DNA of 64,000 nucleotides, taken from positions 1-64,000 of the forward strand of contig JBBCXB010000005.1 in the NCBI GenBank assembly GCA_037145635.1, in the 5' to 3' direction. Numbering within the stretch: position 1 is the stretch's first letter; each line of letters starts with the position of its first letter. Positions 33,682 to 42,591 of the stretch are shown here, in pieces. Below the pieces are notes generated by a model. The model made no database searches. It worked only from the letters and a program-made list of their open reading frames with translations, and had not been told where the DNA came from. The translations under genes were made by a program, and so were the position numbers. This stretch comes from JAATFS01 sp037145635. Lineage in GTDB: Bacteria > Pseudomonadota > Gammaproteobacteria > Xanthomonadales > Xanthomonadaceae.

Positions 33682-34299
33682 ATGATCACGCGACCCGTCT
33701 ATACCCTCCTGGCCACCTTCGCGCTGGGCGCCTGCGCCCATCCCTCGGCCGTCCCGCCATCGGCAACCGTCACGGAGACCTCTGTCATGACTTCATCCTC
33801 TCCCTCCGTCCCCGCCACGGAAAACGTCACGGCAGACGATTTGCTCAGCCATGTGCTCGAGGTGATCGAGGGGAGCAGGACGCTCTCGGACCTCACGCCC
33901 GAGTACCTGTCCGCGACGATGGGGCAGGCGGTTCACACCGTGAAGAACGATCCGCGTCGTTATCGCGCGTTCGGTCCGCTTACCCGGGAGTGGAGCTATG
34001 GCTTCGGGGTGGACGAGACCCAGCTCGATGGGCGCTGGTTCGAGTTTCGTTTCGACCCCACTGCCGCGGGCGCCTCGCCGCCGATGTCCGAGATATGCCG
34101 CCTCGACTTCGATGGGTTCACCCGCCAGTTGGAGCAGATGGGATTCGTGCGGGAACGCAATGTCGCCGAGCATGGCCGATGGATGAGCGATTTCTTTACC
34201 CGCCCGGGCATGCGCGTTGAGGTCTTCCCCCGGGGCGAAGCAGGCGCGTCGTCGGAACAGGTGGCGCACAAGTGCGTCGAATGGGTCTACATCCGATAA
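33682..34299 (+). CDS. Lipoprotein, probable immunity protein for the metallopeptidase-like effector
   Basis: A 205-aa predicted lipoprotein; MITRPVYTLLATFALGAC places lipidated Cys at 18. It is paralogous to 32783-33415 with conserved blocks (YLSATMGQAV, YGFGVDETQLDGRWFEF, RPGMRVEVFPRGEA). The intact effector starts 15 bases after its stop, preceded by cagggagcgg. Pairing and order indicate immunity. Confidence 0.78.
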   Translation: MITRPVYTLLATFALGACAHPSAVPPSATVTETSVMTSSSPSVPATENVTADDLLSHVLEVIEGSRTLSDLTPEYLSATMGQAVHTVKNDPRRYRAFGPLTREWSYGFGVDETQLDGRWFEFRFDPTAAGASPPMSEICRLDFDGFTRQLEQMGFVRERNVAEHGRWMSDFFTRPGMRVEVFPRGEAGASSEQVAHKCVEWVYIR

Positions 34300-34314
34300 G
34301 CCCAGGGAGCGGAC

Positions 34315-35793
34315 ATGTCACTCAGTCCTGAGGCGTTGAAGGTCGTAGACGACTTCCAAGGCGCACCTGGCGTCACTCCGGGCCACGTCGAACAGCTGAA
34401 GCGGTATTTTGCCGACTCGCCCGAGCTTGCGAGGCAACTGAACGAGGCTGTCGAGCAGAAGCGCGTCTCCAGCTTCAGGCCGCTCACTGACCCGCATGCC
34501 GGAGGATCGTACGATCCGGTCAACCGCTCGATCCAGTTGCCGTTGGCACAGCTGGCAAGCCCGGCAGGCGTTCCAGCTTCGTCGCGCGGAAATCTGACAT
34601 TCGTTCTCGGCCACGAGCTGCAGCACAGTGCGTTCAGCGCCGACGCAGAAGCTGCAAGGCAGCAATTTCTGGTGGAAGCCCGCACGATTGCACGCGGCTC
34701 GCATGACTACACAACCGCTGCGGAAAAGGTGCTCTCCAACAATCGGGAGGATGAGTCGCGCGCCCAAATCGCCGGCTGGAACGCGACCGTGAGCAGGGTC
34801 AGGGGCAGCGTGGAGCAGCCGACCTTGGAGGACATCTATCGCACTGCCCCAGGCAGGATGCGCGACTTCATCGACACCAGCTCTGGAAGCCGGGGCCTTG
34901 TCTACGCCATGAAGCCCAGTCTGGTAGTGAACGAGGACATGACCCTGTCGGCTACGCCCGCGAACATCGAGGCAATGGGGAAGATTTACTTCGACAAGGC
35001 GTCGGAGGACACGCAGATCGGGCATGGTGGCCGTTCGGATTACCCCAATCATTACGGTACCTGGGTGATCGGTACCGCCGCCATCCATGAGCGCCATTAC
35101 AGCAAGCCGCAACCTGGCATGCCCGAGCAACCGATGATCCTGGACATGCAGCGCCTGGGGCTGAAAGAGGACATCCTCGAGCGCAACGGCATCGACCTGG
35201 GCAGCGATACCCGGCCCATGCCCTATCTCGACAGCAGCACGCAGCCGCCCAGGCCCGGGCTGTTCCAGCACAGCAGGGACACCCACCTGCACGTCTCGCC
35301 GATCTCCGCCCGCGCGCTGGAGCAGGAACTGCGCGAGCGCGATCCGCAGGCGCGCTCGCCGATGGCCGGGCGTGATCCCTCTCGCCCGGGACACGACGAC
35401 CACGCGTTGTACCAACAGATCAAGTCAGGCGTGGAGCGACTCGACGCCGAGCACGGCCGTGGCTGGGACGCCTCCAGTCAACGCATGACCGCGAGCCTGC
35501 TTGCGCTGGCCAAGGACGAGGGCCTGTCGCGGGTGGACCACGTGGTGCTCAACAACCCAACGCCTCAGCTGGCCGGTGGAGAGAGGGTCTTCGTCGTGCA
35601 AGGCGCTCTAAACGACCCGGCACACCAGCGCGCACACATGCCGACGGTGGATGCCGTGCAGGTACCGGAGACTCAGTCGTTCGATCGCCTGCAGGCGATC
35701 AACCAGACCCGGGCCCAGGCGCGCGAACAACAGCAGGCCCTGGAGCAGTCGCAGCAAGCCGTTGTCCAGACGGGGCCGTCGATGACACGCTGA
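34315..35793 (+). CDS. Type IV secretion effector, HExxH metallopeptidase-like plus XVIPCD
   Basis: A 492-aa putative toxin. A helical N-terminus (about 1-50) is followed by a domain with LTFVLGHELQHSAFSADAEA (His100-Glu-x-x-His104), a zinc peptidase signature. The middle 190-340 has no recognised motif (YPNHYGTWVIGTAAIHERHY). From about 357 the XVIPCD follows: GHDDHALYQQIKSGVERLD, RMTASLLALAKDEGLSRVDH, FVVQGALNDPA, with a Gln-rich tail. The secretion domain is shared with 29305-30459. Immunity is the lipoprotein directly upstream. Confidence 0.82.
   Translation: MSLSPEALKVVDDFQGAPGVTPGHVEQLKRYFADSPELARQLNEAVEQKRVSSFRPLTDPHAGGSYDPVNRSIQLPLAQLASPAGVPASSRGNLTFVLGHELQHSAFSADAEAARQQFLVEARTIARGSHDYTTAAEKVLSNNREDESRAQIAGWNATVSRVRGSVEQPTLEDIYRTAPGRMRDFIDTSSGSRGLVYAMKPSLVVNEDMTLSATPANIEAMGKIYFDKASEDTQIGHGGRSDYPNHYGTWVIGTAAIHERHYSKPQPGMPEQPMILDMQRLGLKEDILERNGIDLGSDTRPMPYLDSSTQPPRPGLFQHSRDTHLHVSPISARALEQELRERDPQARSPMAGRDPSRPGHDDHALYQQIKSGVERLDAEHGRGWDASSQRMTASLLALAKDEGLSRVDHVVLNNPTPQLAGGERVFVVQGALNDPAHQRAHMPTVDAVQVPETQSFDRLQAINQTRAQAREQQQALEQSQQAVVQTGPSMTR
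35387..35766 (+). repeat. Duplicated XVIPCD-coding segment, copy 2
   Basis: See 30052-30426. Similarity starts in the codons for the GHxDHALYQQ motif and ends in the Gln-rich tail, coinciding with the domain boundary. Confidence 0.7.
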
Positions 35794-35825
35794 GATGTTC
35801 CATACCGTCGGCATCCGCTGGTTCG

Positions 35826-36047
35826 ATGCCCAAGCTGCGTGAAGATTTTAGATGGTGTATTCGAGTACGGGATTTTATTCGAGATTCCGACGTTCGGTCT
35901 TGGAAAAGTGACCAAGAATTTCTAGCTCGTCTACCGCGTCGTTGGCCCAAGGGGAAGTGCGAAAGAGCCCTGCCAAGAGTCGTCAAAGTGGACGATCCGT
36001 TCGTGCAGATATGCAATCAGATCGACGACTGGCTAAGCCTGATGTAA
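35826..36047 (+). CDS. Possible small gene or relic of unknown function
   Basis: A 73-aa frame starting MPKLREDFRWCIRVRDF and ending DDPFVQICNQIDDWLSLM. Charged, Trp-rich, AT-richer than its neighbours, no family recognised. Ribosome-binding site weak. It is the only coding candidate in 35794-36189; it may be a real small gene of the island or the tail of a lost one. Confidence 0.3.
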   Translation: MPKLREDFRWCIRVRDFIRDSDVRSWKSDQEFLARLPRRWPKGKCERALPRVVKVDDPFVQICNQIDDWLSLM

Positions 36048-36189
36048 TTGCCCGCCGCAACGCCAGCGGAATCCTCAGGAGCACAAGGCCCGGATATATG
36101 GCGCAGACAGAATCGCCAGTTTTGCGAAGATGCGTACACTGCGCGCTTCTGGTAAAACTTCCCTCTACCGCAGGAAGGAGCCGCGCCTT

Positions 36190-36603
36190 ATGCCATTCGC
36201 CATCTTCCGTCCTTGCGTCTTGGCAGCGGCCACGATTGGCGTTGCCACCTTTATAGGATGCGCCATGACTGAGCCGCCGATTTCGAAAGAGCAGTTTTCC
36301 AAACGCGTTGTGACGCTGCTGGCCGGCGAGGACTCGGCCGTGATTGAAGCCGGCAGGCTGACCGATTTCCCGTGGAAGACGTTGTGCTTCGAGCGTAATG
36401 ACAGCCTGCTGTTGAAGTTCGATCGGGACGGGGAAGCATCCGTGCTGCCGTTGCCTTATGAGGAGTTCTTCGTGGACGAGGCACACGTGGCCAACTCGCT
36501 GGAGGAAAGCTGTGTCACGCCCTCCGACCATATCCTGATCAAGAAGAAGTATCCAGGCTATCAGGGGCCCATCGAGTTTCAAAAGGCGGCGCAGGGAGGT
36601 TGA
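36190..36603 (+). CDS. Lipoprotein, probable immunity protein for the DUF6973-like effector
   Basis: A 137-aa predicted lipoprotein; ATG 36190, signal ending in ATFIGC (Cys24). The mature part is acidic (LTDFPWKTLCFERNDSLLLK) with no known family. A purine-rich aaggagc site lies upstream. The effector starts three bases after its stop, so the two are tightly coupled. Confidence 0.72.
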   Translation: MPFAIFRPCVLAAATIGVATFIGCAMTEPPISKEQFSKRVVTLLAGEDSAVIEAGRLTDFPWKTLCFERNDSLLLKFDRDGEASVLPLPYEEFFVDEAHVANSLEESCVTPSDHILIKKKYPGYQGPIEFQKAAQGG

Positions 36604-36606
36604 GCC

Positions 36607-37473
36607 GTGGTCGATATCACCGATCCAAGAGGTGCCAAGCGTGAGATCGAGCAGGAAGCGTATCGGCACTACGAGCAGCTGAGTGGCATCACCTTGGGTA
36701 GACGCCCCGATGGCACGTTCCAGTCGCAGGGGCACAACGATCAACTCGATGCTTTCCGGCATGCGTACACCAGCGGCCGTGTTACCCAGCTCGCGGCGGG
36801 TCAGCAGTGGATCGCACGCAGGTTCGGTGATGATGCCGAGATTGGGCCTGCCCACCCGAACGATCCTTACGAACACCGGATGGATCTGTGGAACAACGAA
36901 GCTGGCCGCCGGCTCGGCGACCTGACCTCCGGGCAGGAAGCGCTTGCACGTCATGCATACGCTGCGTTACGTCACGGTGATCTGGCGACCGGTTTGAATG
37001 ATTCACGGCTCAGGCAGTTGTTTCCTGACGACCCACGACTGGCGCGTCCCCAGGGAGATCCCGAACGGGACCTTGTGACCCGCAGCGATGTTGATCGGAT
37101 CAACGAGGATGTCTCGCGCTTGCAGGATCAGGCACATGAAAGATTTCCGGACACGCATCCGGATCGTGCGTATTTCAATGCATTGCGGGGGCAACTGCCT
37201 GCATCGGTGTCCGACACCAAGGTTGCCGAGGTCATGATTGCCGCAAAGCAGGCTGGCGTGGAACGGGTCGACCAACTTGCCGGCGCCATCCTGCGTGACG
37301 ACCACATCTTCGTGGCTGGCAAGACGCCAGGATTTCGTGTGCAAGTGGATGCAACGACGCCAGCGCCTGATATGCGCCAGAGTGTCTATGTGGCCGACCA
37401 ACAGAATGCCGTCCACGCCTACGATCAAGCGCAATCGCAGTCTGCACAACAGGCACCTGCGCCTGGACGCTAG
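36607..37473 (+). CDS. Type IV secretion effector, DUF6973-like toxin domain plus variant secretion domain
   Basis: A 288-aa protein with a GTG start after ggaggttga. The N-terminal half has HNDQLDAFRHAY (43-54) and HRMDLWNNEAGRRLG (about 90-104), conserved Asn/Asp/His blocks that resemble the DUF6973 toxin domain found in polymorphic toxins; the reaction is unknown. The C-terminal half (KVAEVMIAAKQAGVERVDQL, then HIFVAGKTPGFRVQV, then a Gln/Ala-rich end) is a divergent form of the type IV secretion domain, sharing the GxxPGFR element with the effector at 60399-61964. Confidence 0.7.
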   Translation: MVDITDPRGAKREIEQEAYRHYEQLSGITLGRRPDGTFQSQGHNDQLDAFRHAYTSGRVTQLAAGQQWIARRFGDDAEIGPAHPNDPYEHRMDLWNNEAGRRLGDLTSGQEALARHAYAALRHGDLATGLNDSRLRQLFPDDPRLARPQGDPERDLVTRSDVDRINEDVSRLQDQAHERFPDTHPDRAYFNALRGQLPASVSDTKVAEVMIAAKQAGVERVDQLAGAILRDDHIFVAGKTPGFRVQVDATTPAPDMRQSVYVADQQNAVHAYDQAQSQSAQQAPAPGR

Positions 37474-37839
37474 CCGGCCCACGGGAGCCTGGCAGGTGGC
37501 TGGAGGTTGTCGGACGCTACCCAATGGCTTTCTTGTTCGAGCCCGGCCGGTGGCGTGTCTGACCTTCATCCACTCGGTACGCATGAATGGCACTTTGCAG
37601 ACGGTGACCGGTTGAGTCGCTAGCCAGAGGAACACGCCACAATTAGCAGGAAGGTCAGGCCGCCTGAGCTCCGGCTCAGCCTGACCTGGCTGGAGGAATG
37701 CGGCTGCGGGCGCGGCATCGTCCCGGTCACGGGATAAACCTTCCCCGATGACCCCGCTTATCCCGTCCAGCTTTGCCCTCCATTGAGGAGGTACACGCAG
37801 CGTCGGCTGCGTGCCCTTCTTCTTCATCAGGACACAGAC
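37474..37839. other. Gene-free stretch
   Basis: Lies between the effector and the short-chain dehydrogenase. No coding frame with recognisable content. The promoter of the following gene presumably lies in the right half. Confidence 0.4.
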
Positions 37840-38586
37840 ATGAGCAAGCTTGCAGGAAAGGTGGCCGTGGTCACCGGAGCATCCAAGGGCATCGGCGCGG
37901 GTATCGCGGCGGCACTGGCGGCCGAGGGCGCGGCGGTGGTGGTGAACTACGCCAGCAGCCGCAGCGGTGCCGAGGCGGTCGTGGCACGCATCACCCAGGC
38001 GGGCGGGCAGGCGGTGGCCGTGCAGGCCGACGTCACCCAGGCCGGGCAGGCGCAGTCGCTGGTCGCGGCCGCGGTGGAGCGCTTCGGCCGGCTCGACATC
38101 CTCGTCAACAACTCCGGCATCTACGAGGTGGCGCCGCTGGAGGACATCACCGCCGCGCACTTTCACCGGCAGTTCGACCTCAACGTGCTCGGCCCGCTGC
38201 AGGTCACGCAGGCGGCCGCCCCGCATCTGGGGGATGGCGCCAGCGTCATCAACATCGGTTCGCTGGTGAGTGTCCTGACGCCGTCGGGCATGGCGGTGTA
38301 CTCGGGCACCAAGGGGGCGCTGGATGCGATCACCGGCGTGTTGTCCGCCGAGCTGGGCCCGCGCGGCATCCGGGTCAACAGCATCAATCCCGGCATGGTC
38401 GATACCGAGGGCGCGCAGGCAGCGGGCTTCGTCGGTTCGGATTTCCAGTCGCACCTCGTAGGGCGCACCCCGCTGGGCCGCATCGCGACCCCGGACGACA
38501 TCGCCGCCGTGGCCGTGTTCCTGGCATCGGACGACGCCCGCTGGATCACCGGCGAGCTGATCAAGGCCGGCGGCGGATTCAAGTAA
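37840..38586 (+). CDS. Short-chain dehydrogenase/reductase (FabG-like)
   Basis: A 248-aa classical SDR oxidoreductase. The Rossmann motif is TGASKGIGAGIA (about 12-23), followed by LVNNSG, the catalytic Tyr-x3-Lys in YSGTKGAL with a preceding Ser (INIGSL), and a C-terminal ITGELIKAGGGFK. NADP(H) use is likely. ATG 37840 fits the family N-terminus. Flanked by effector genes but likely an ordinary metabolic gene; the substrate cannot be predicted. Confidence 0.85.
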   Translation: MSKLAGKVAVVTGASKGIGAGIAAALAAEGAAVVVNYASSRSGAEAVVARITQAGGQAVAVQADVTQAGQAQSLVAAAVERFGRLDILVNNSGIYEVAPLEDITAAHFHRQFDLNVLGPLQVTQAAAPHLGDGASVINIGSLVSVLTPSGMAVYSGTKGALDAITGVLSAELGPRGIRVNSINPGMVDTEGAQAAGFVGSDFQSHLVGRTPLGRIATPDDIAAVAVFLASDDARWITGELIKAGGGFK

Positions 38587-38795
38587 GCAACGAGCGCGGC
38601 ACCCTGGCCCGACATACGGGCCGGGGTGCACTGTTCTGCGGTGCCACTCCCCGTATCTGCGGAGTAACGGTGTCAGGTTCGCTCATCGGACAACGTCTGG
38701 CCATTTCCGAAAGTTGCCTCGCCCTCGAGCCTCAACCCGCCTCCCTGCTCGCCGGTCCAGGACGCCTGAGCGCGCCGTGCCGCACGCCGCCCGGC

Positions 38796-38962
38796 CAGCT
38801 CCACCTATCACCGCGGCGAGCTGGGACGGTGACCGGCACGTGCTGCACGGGCGTCTCGGTAGCCTTTGGCCGGAAAAGCTGGTTTTCGCCACCGGAAAAA
38901 GCTTCGCGTCGCGGCTGGCGAGCATGCAGGCCCGGCCCTCCAAAGCACGGTCCAGGCCGTAA
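38796..38962 (+). pseudogene. SymE-like gene, degraded with frameshifts
   Basis: DRHVLHGRLGSLWPEKLVFA in one frame and KKLRVAAGEHAGPAL in another match successive parts of the SymE domain (DQHVPHVRLSGLWLEQLGFA, then TKLRITASEGQLLM). Stops interrupt the other frames. It is the third SymE-related sequence in the window and again sits upstream of an immunity/effector pair. The rest of 38587-39093 shows no gene. Confidence 0.55.
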
Positions 38963-39093
38963 GTGCAATCATGCGGTGTCAGGATGAAGCGGCCAACGCT
39001 TGAATCGCACAGGCCCCGCTTGTTAGCTTGGTCGCGACCGCAGTACCGGGCATGCCGATGGTCATCCGCAGGAAAGAGCAAGGAGGCGTTTAC

Positions 39094-39627
39094 GTGAAGC
39101 TACGCCAGAAAGCAGGGCGATGGGTCGCAACATCGGTGTTGTTCCTGTGCCTGTCGGCCTGTTCATCCAAGGACGCCAGCGCGTCGGTGCAGGGGGGTGA
39201 AGCTCGCTCACCGGGATCGCCCGATACGGACTGCTCCCATATCGGTGCAGCCAAGGATAGAGACGCGTGTCTACTCGCCTTGCCAGAGGCGGCGTGCAGG
39301 AAGTTGGGTAAAGCATGCCTGTCATTGCGTGACGCGCGCGCGCGCGGCGACACACTCGCCCAGCTTGAAAAGAACATCATCAGCAAGGCGCGGGCGCGTT
39401 ACGCCAGCTATGCCGCGGATGATCCCGCTTATCTGGACGACATGGAGAAAAGCTTCACTGCGGCCTCGCAAGCTTGGCGCGCTTATCGTGATGCCTACTG
39501 CCAGGCGGAGCCGATGGTGCAGGGCATGTCCCGCGACGAGCAGCAGGCATTGGCTGAGGACTGCGCGTCCAATGTCACGCGCGCCCGCATCGCGCAACTG
39601 GAACAACTCGCCAGGGCCATACCGTAG
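39094..39627 (+). CDS. LprI-like lipoprotein, probable immunity protein for the muramidase-like effector
   Basis: A 177-aa predicted lipoprotein. GTG 39094 is chosen because AGGAGG ends 7 bases before it and it yields a clean signal with lipobox LCLSAC; longer in-frame starts upstream lack a site. The mature part has a Cys-rich segment and the helical WRAYRDAYCQAEP motif typical of the LprI/DUF1311 lysozyme-inhibitor family. This suits an immunity role against the peptidoglycan hydrolase encoded 9 bases downstream. Confidence 0.78.
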   Translation: MKLRQKAGRWVATSVLFLCLSACSSKDASASVQGGEARSPGSPDTDCSHIGAAKDRDACLLALPEAACRKLGKACLSLRDARARGDTLAQLEKNIISKARARYASYAADDPAYLDDMEKSFTAASQAWRAYRDAYCQAEPMVQGMSRDEQQALAEDCASNVTRARIAQLEQLARAIP

Positions 39628-39636
39628 GAGCCGGAG

Positions 39637-41108
39637 ATGACACGGGGATACGTGTACGACGCATTGAGCCGTCAAACCTTCGAGGTGCTTGCCTACAACG
39701 CCGTAGGGCGCTCGAGTGAAGTGAATCTACAAGCCGCCTACGCCTTGCAGCACAGCACGGGAAACTCGGGTTGGTCCGTAGGCATCATGCAATGGGATTT
39801 CGGTCAGCCGGGTCGTGGCGCGGCTGCCGAGGACATGCTGCGCCGGTATGCGGAGTGGGCCCCGCCGGGGCAGCGGTTCAGCGAAGCAGAGCAGTCGGAC
39901 CTTCTGCGGCGTCTGCAGACGCGCGGTCAGTCAGGCAATGACCTGTCCTCCATGGAGCAGCATCGTCTCAATGATTTCTCAGGTCGGATGACGGGCGTAC
40001 GTTCGTTCAGGGGCTGAACGACCAGCAGGTCGAACGCAAATGGCAGGCAGTGGGCCAGCCCTTGTCCCAGGTGGGGTGGCTGCAGGATCTCAATCGGGAC
40101 CAACCCGCGGAGGCTGCCAAGATCGTGGCCATGGCCAGCAAGCTCTACAACCAGAATCAGGTCCGCGGGGGATTGCTCATGCAAAACCTGCAGCAGTCGA
40201 ACGGCATGACCGCAGAGGGTGTGCGCGACTGGATTGGCGATCAAGGGATCGACGGCTTGAATCCTGCTGCCCAAGCCGCGATCGTGTCCGGGCGGGATGC
40301 AACGCTGCGTGGCGTCGGCCTCGTCAATGCCCTGGAGCAGGGACAGGGATCCAGTGGAACAGAATGGCGAGCCCAGGTCAGGGAACCGGACAACGCGGCG
40401 CTTGCCGAGGGATTCAACCGGAATCCCAGTTTGCAGTTGTTCGACGCGATGCTGCGCGACCCGACGACGGGTGCGCGCGTTCTATCCCGGATGGATACGA
40501 GAGCGGCCGGTCCTGTATTGACCATTGCGGGTGGCAATGCACTGGCCCGAGAGGAGGTTGCCCGGGTCGACGTCGATCGCGAAGGGAGCCTGTCTGTCAC
40601 GAGTCCGTCGGGCGAAGCCCATGCCTGGGATGGCCGTGCGTGGTCTTCGGCGTTGGAACGAGCGGGTCTGGAGTATCACCAGGGTGCGCAGCCGTTCGGG
40701 CCGCCGGCGCCGTTGGCGCAAGGCTCGCCGGCCCTGCCGGCCGTCTTCGCGCAATGCGCAGCCCATGTCCATGAGCTTGATCGATCCTTGGGCCGCGTGC
40801 CTGACGAACGGAGCGATAGAGTGGCCGCGTGCCTGGCGACCGAAGCGATGGCCAACGGCTTCAGTCGCGTGGATCATGTAGTGCTCAGCGAAGCAACGCG
40901 GACCTTGCAGGCTGGCCACTATCTGTTTGCCGTCCAGGGGGCCTTGAACGATCCCGCCCATATGAGAGCGCATGTAGCCACGGATACGGCCACGCGGACT
41001 CCGGTCGAGGCTTCCCTGCAGCGGGCTTCGACGGTCCAACGAGAGCAATCGAATCAGCAGGAAGGTCTGGAGCGGACGCAGGCACAAGGCGGACCTGTCC
41101 TGGGATAG
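39637..41108 (+). pseudogene. Type IV secretion effector, peptidoglycan-hydrolase-like plus XVIPCD, frameshifted
   Basis: Two frames make one protein of about 490 aa: 39637-40017 (NLQAAYALQHSTGNSGWSVG, IMQWDFGQPGRG) and a second frame from about 39985 to 41108. The join near 39990 would be restored by one extra G (Ser-Gly-Arg-Asp-Asp-Gly). The N-terminal part resembles lysozyme-like domains of Xanthomonad effectors. The C-terminal XVIPCD is clear: FSRVDHVVLSEATRTLQAGH, LFAVQGALNDPA, and a Gln-rich tail. The upstream LprI-like lipoprotein supports a muramidase toxin. It is either inactivated or carries a sequencing error. Confidence 0.72.
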
Positions 41109-41197
41109 GACGGGAGCGGTTTCAGGTCCGTGCCGGCGATTAGGGCCCTATGCTGAGCCGGAGCCATGGGCAATGTATGGCAGGGAAAAAGGTGACG

Positions 41198-41713
41198 ATG
41201 ACGTGTGAAATTCCATTATCTCTGGCGACCTCGACAACGTACCTGGCGATTCTCGGTCCATGCGTGTTCGCGTTCGTGCTGATCGCGGTGGTGGCGCTTC
41301 TGGGCAAAGCCCCCAATCTGGCCAAGAAATTCGCGCTGGCGGTCGCGGTCCTGGCCAGTCTGGGTACGGCGGGTCATCTGGTCTGGCAGGCGCGCAGCGC
41401 ACACGTCACCGTCGGGCCGGAGACGCTGATGGCGCGGGCAGGAATGGACGCAATGACCTTCCCATTGGATGCCCTCCGCTGGAACGAAGCGGTGGACGCC
41501 GGGTCGCTTCGCTTTCCGCTGCGCAAGTTCGGTACGAGTCTGCCGGGCATGCAGGCCGGCCGGTTCTCGCGCGAAGGCGGGAAGGACGTCTTCCTGCTTC
41601 GGTCGGCGAAGCCTTCGACGCTCATTCCCTCGGACACGGCGGTGGATCTGGTGTTGCCGACCTCGGCCTACGAGCGCATCCGCGAATGCGTCCCTGCGAC
41701 GAAAGGCGCCTGA
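41198..41713 (+). CDS. Membrane protein with bacterial PH-like domain
   Basis: A 171-aa protein with two N-terminal membrane helices (LAILGPCVFAFVLIAVVALL, about 15-34, and FALAVAVLASLGTAGHLVW) followed by a soluble domain with GTSLPGMQAGRFSREGGKDV then FLLRSAKPSTLIPSDTAVDL, a pattern of bPH_5-type pleckstrin-like domains. Several in-frame starts exist (41150, 41177, 41198); 41198 follows aaggtgacg. Function unknown. It follows the broken effector but shows no secretion domain. Confidence 0.6.
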   Translation: MTCEIPLSLATSTTYLAILGPCVFAFVLIAVVALLGKAPNLAKKFALAVAVLASLGTAGHLVWQARSAHVTVGPETLMARAGMDAMTFPLDALRWNEAVDAGSLRFPLRKFGTSLPGMQAGRFSREGGKDVFLLRSAKPSTLIPSDTAVDLVLPTSAYERIRECVPATKGA

Positions 41714-42591
41714 CCGGCGCTGGCCGGCTGGGCTCGGGGCATGAAGCCCGCAGGGCCGGCTGGCTGGGGCCCTAAGCCGTAGCGCGTATTCCTGCGAGGC
41801 ATGCGCCGCCCCTGGGCGTCTCAGACCTTCCAGCGCTACCTTCGTCCGGACGACTTCGGCCTCTTGTGGATCTGCATGAAGGCCTACGGGCTATAGGCAC
41901 CCGAGTCGCCCAGGAGGGCGAGCAGCCGGTTAAGTGCAGGGAAGTCGGCTTAGGTCAGGCTGCAGGGCACGTTGCTCGGACCGGATACCACGGCGTCTTT
42001 GTGTTCGGGAACAGCGGTGTCCATGGCGTCCCAGCTAGGTCGAAGGCTGGAAGAGATTCTGCCTTCGGCGCCGCGGTAGAGAAAGGTGAAGCGACCTCGG
42101 GCGGATCGACGTTTGGGAAAGGCGTATTCAACCCCGCCGCAGCCAGTGCGAAGCCCTGCGGACCACGGCCGGCAGACGCGTCGAATCGGCCCGGCGAGAC
42201 CGGACATCCCTGCTCGCATCGAGTGCGTCGAAACCAGGCTGACCGAGTCCGGGTAGGGTCATGCTGCACTGCGGCAACGCGCTTTGAACAAGCGGTTAGC
42301 CGAATGGTAACGAGCGCTTGCCTAGCATGCGGCGCCCAGTCGGATGCGCATGCGTTCCCTCCGCCGCCCCCACCATCCCGCGCGCCCGCCCGGCCATTGC
42401 TGCCGGATCGATGCATCCCGGGCAACCCCACGCTTCGTGGCGGCGTCCGTCGCGATGGCGCGGCCGTGCAGCCGCGCCATGACGGTGCAGGGCCTCGCGC
42501 GGTGCAGGTCCGGTGGCCGGCGCGTCCGCGTCCGACGTTCACCGGCGACGTTCCCCGCGAGCGGGCGTCCGGCATACCAGAAGGATCCCAG
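41714..42591. other. Long gene-free stretch
   Basis: About 880 bases with only chance GC-rich frames on both strands; none has a recognisable domain, a signal or a ribosome-binding site. It may be degraded island sequence. The right end holds the ribosome-binding site (aaggatcc) of the acyltransferase gene. Confidence 0.45.

Noticed and set aside
41714..42591. Possible extra effector or transposase relic
   Set aside because: No frame on either strand shows a recognisable motif, lipobox or XVIPCD segment.
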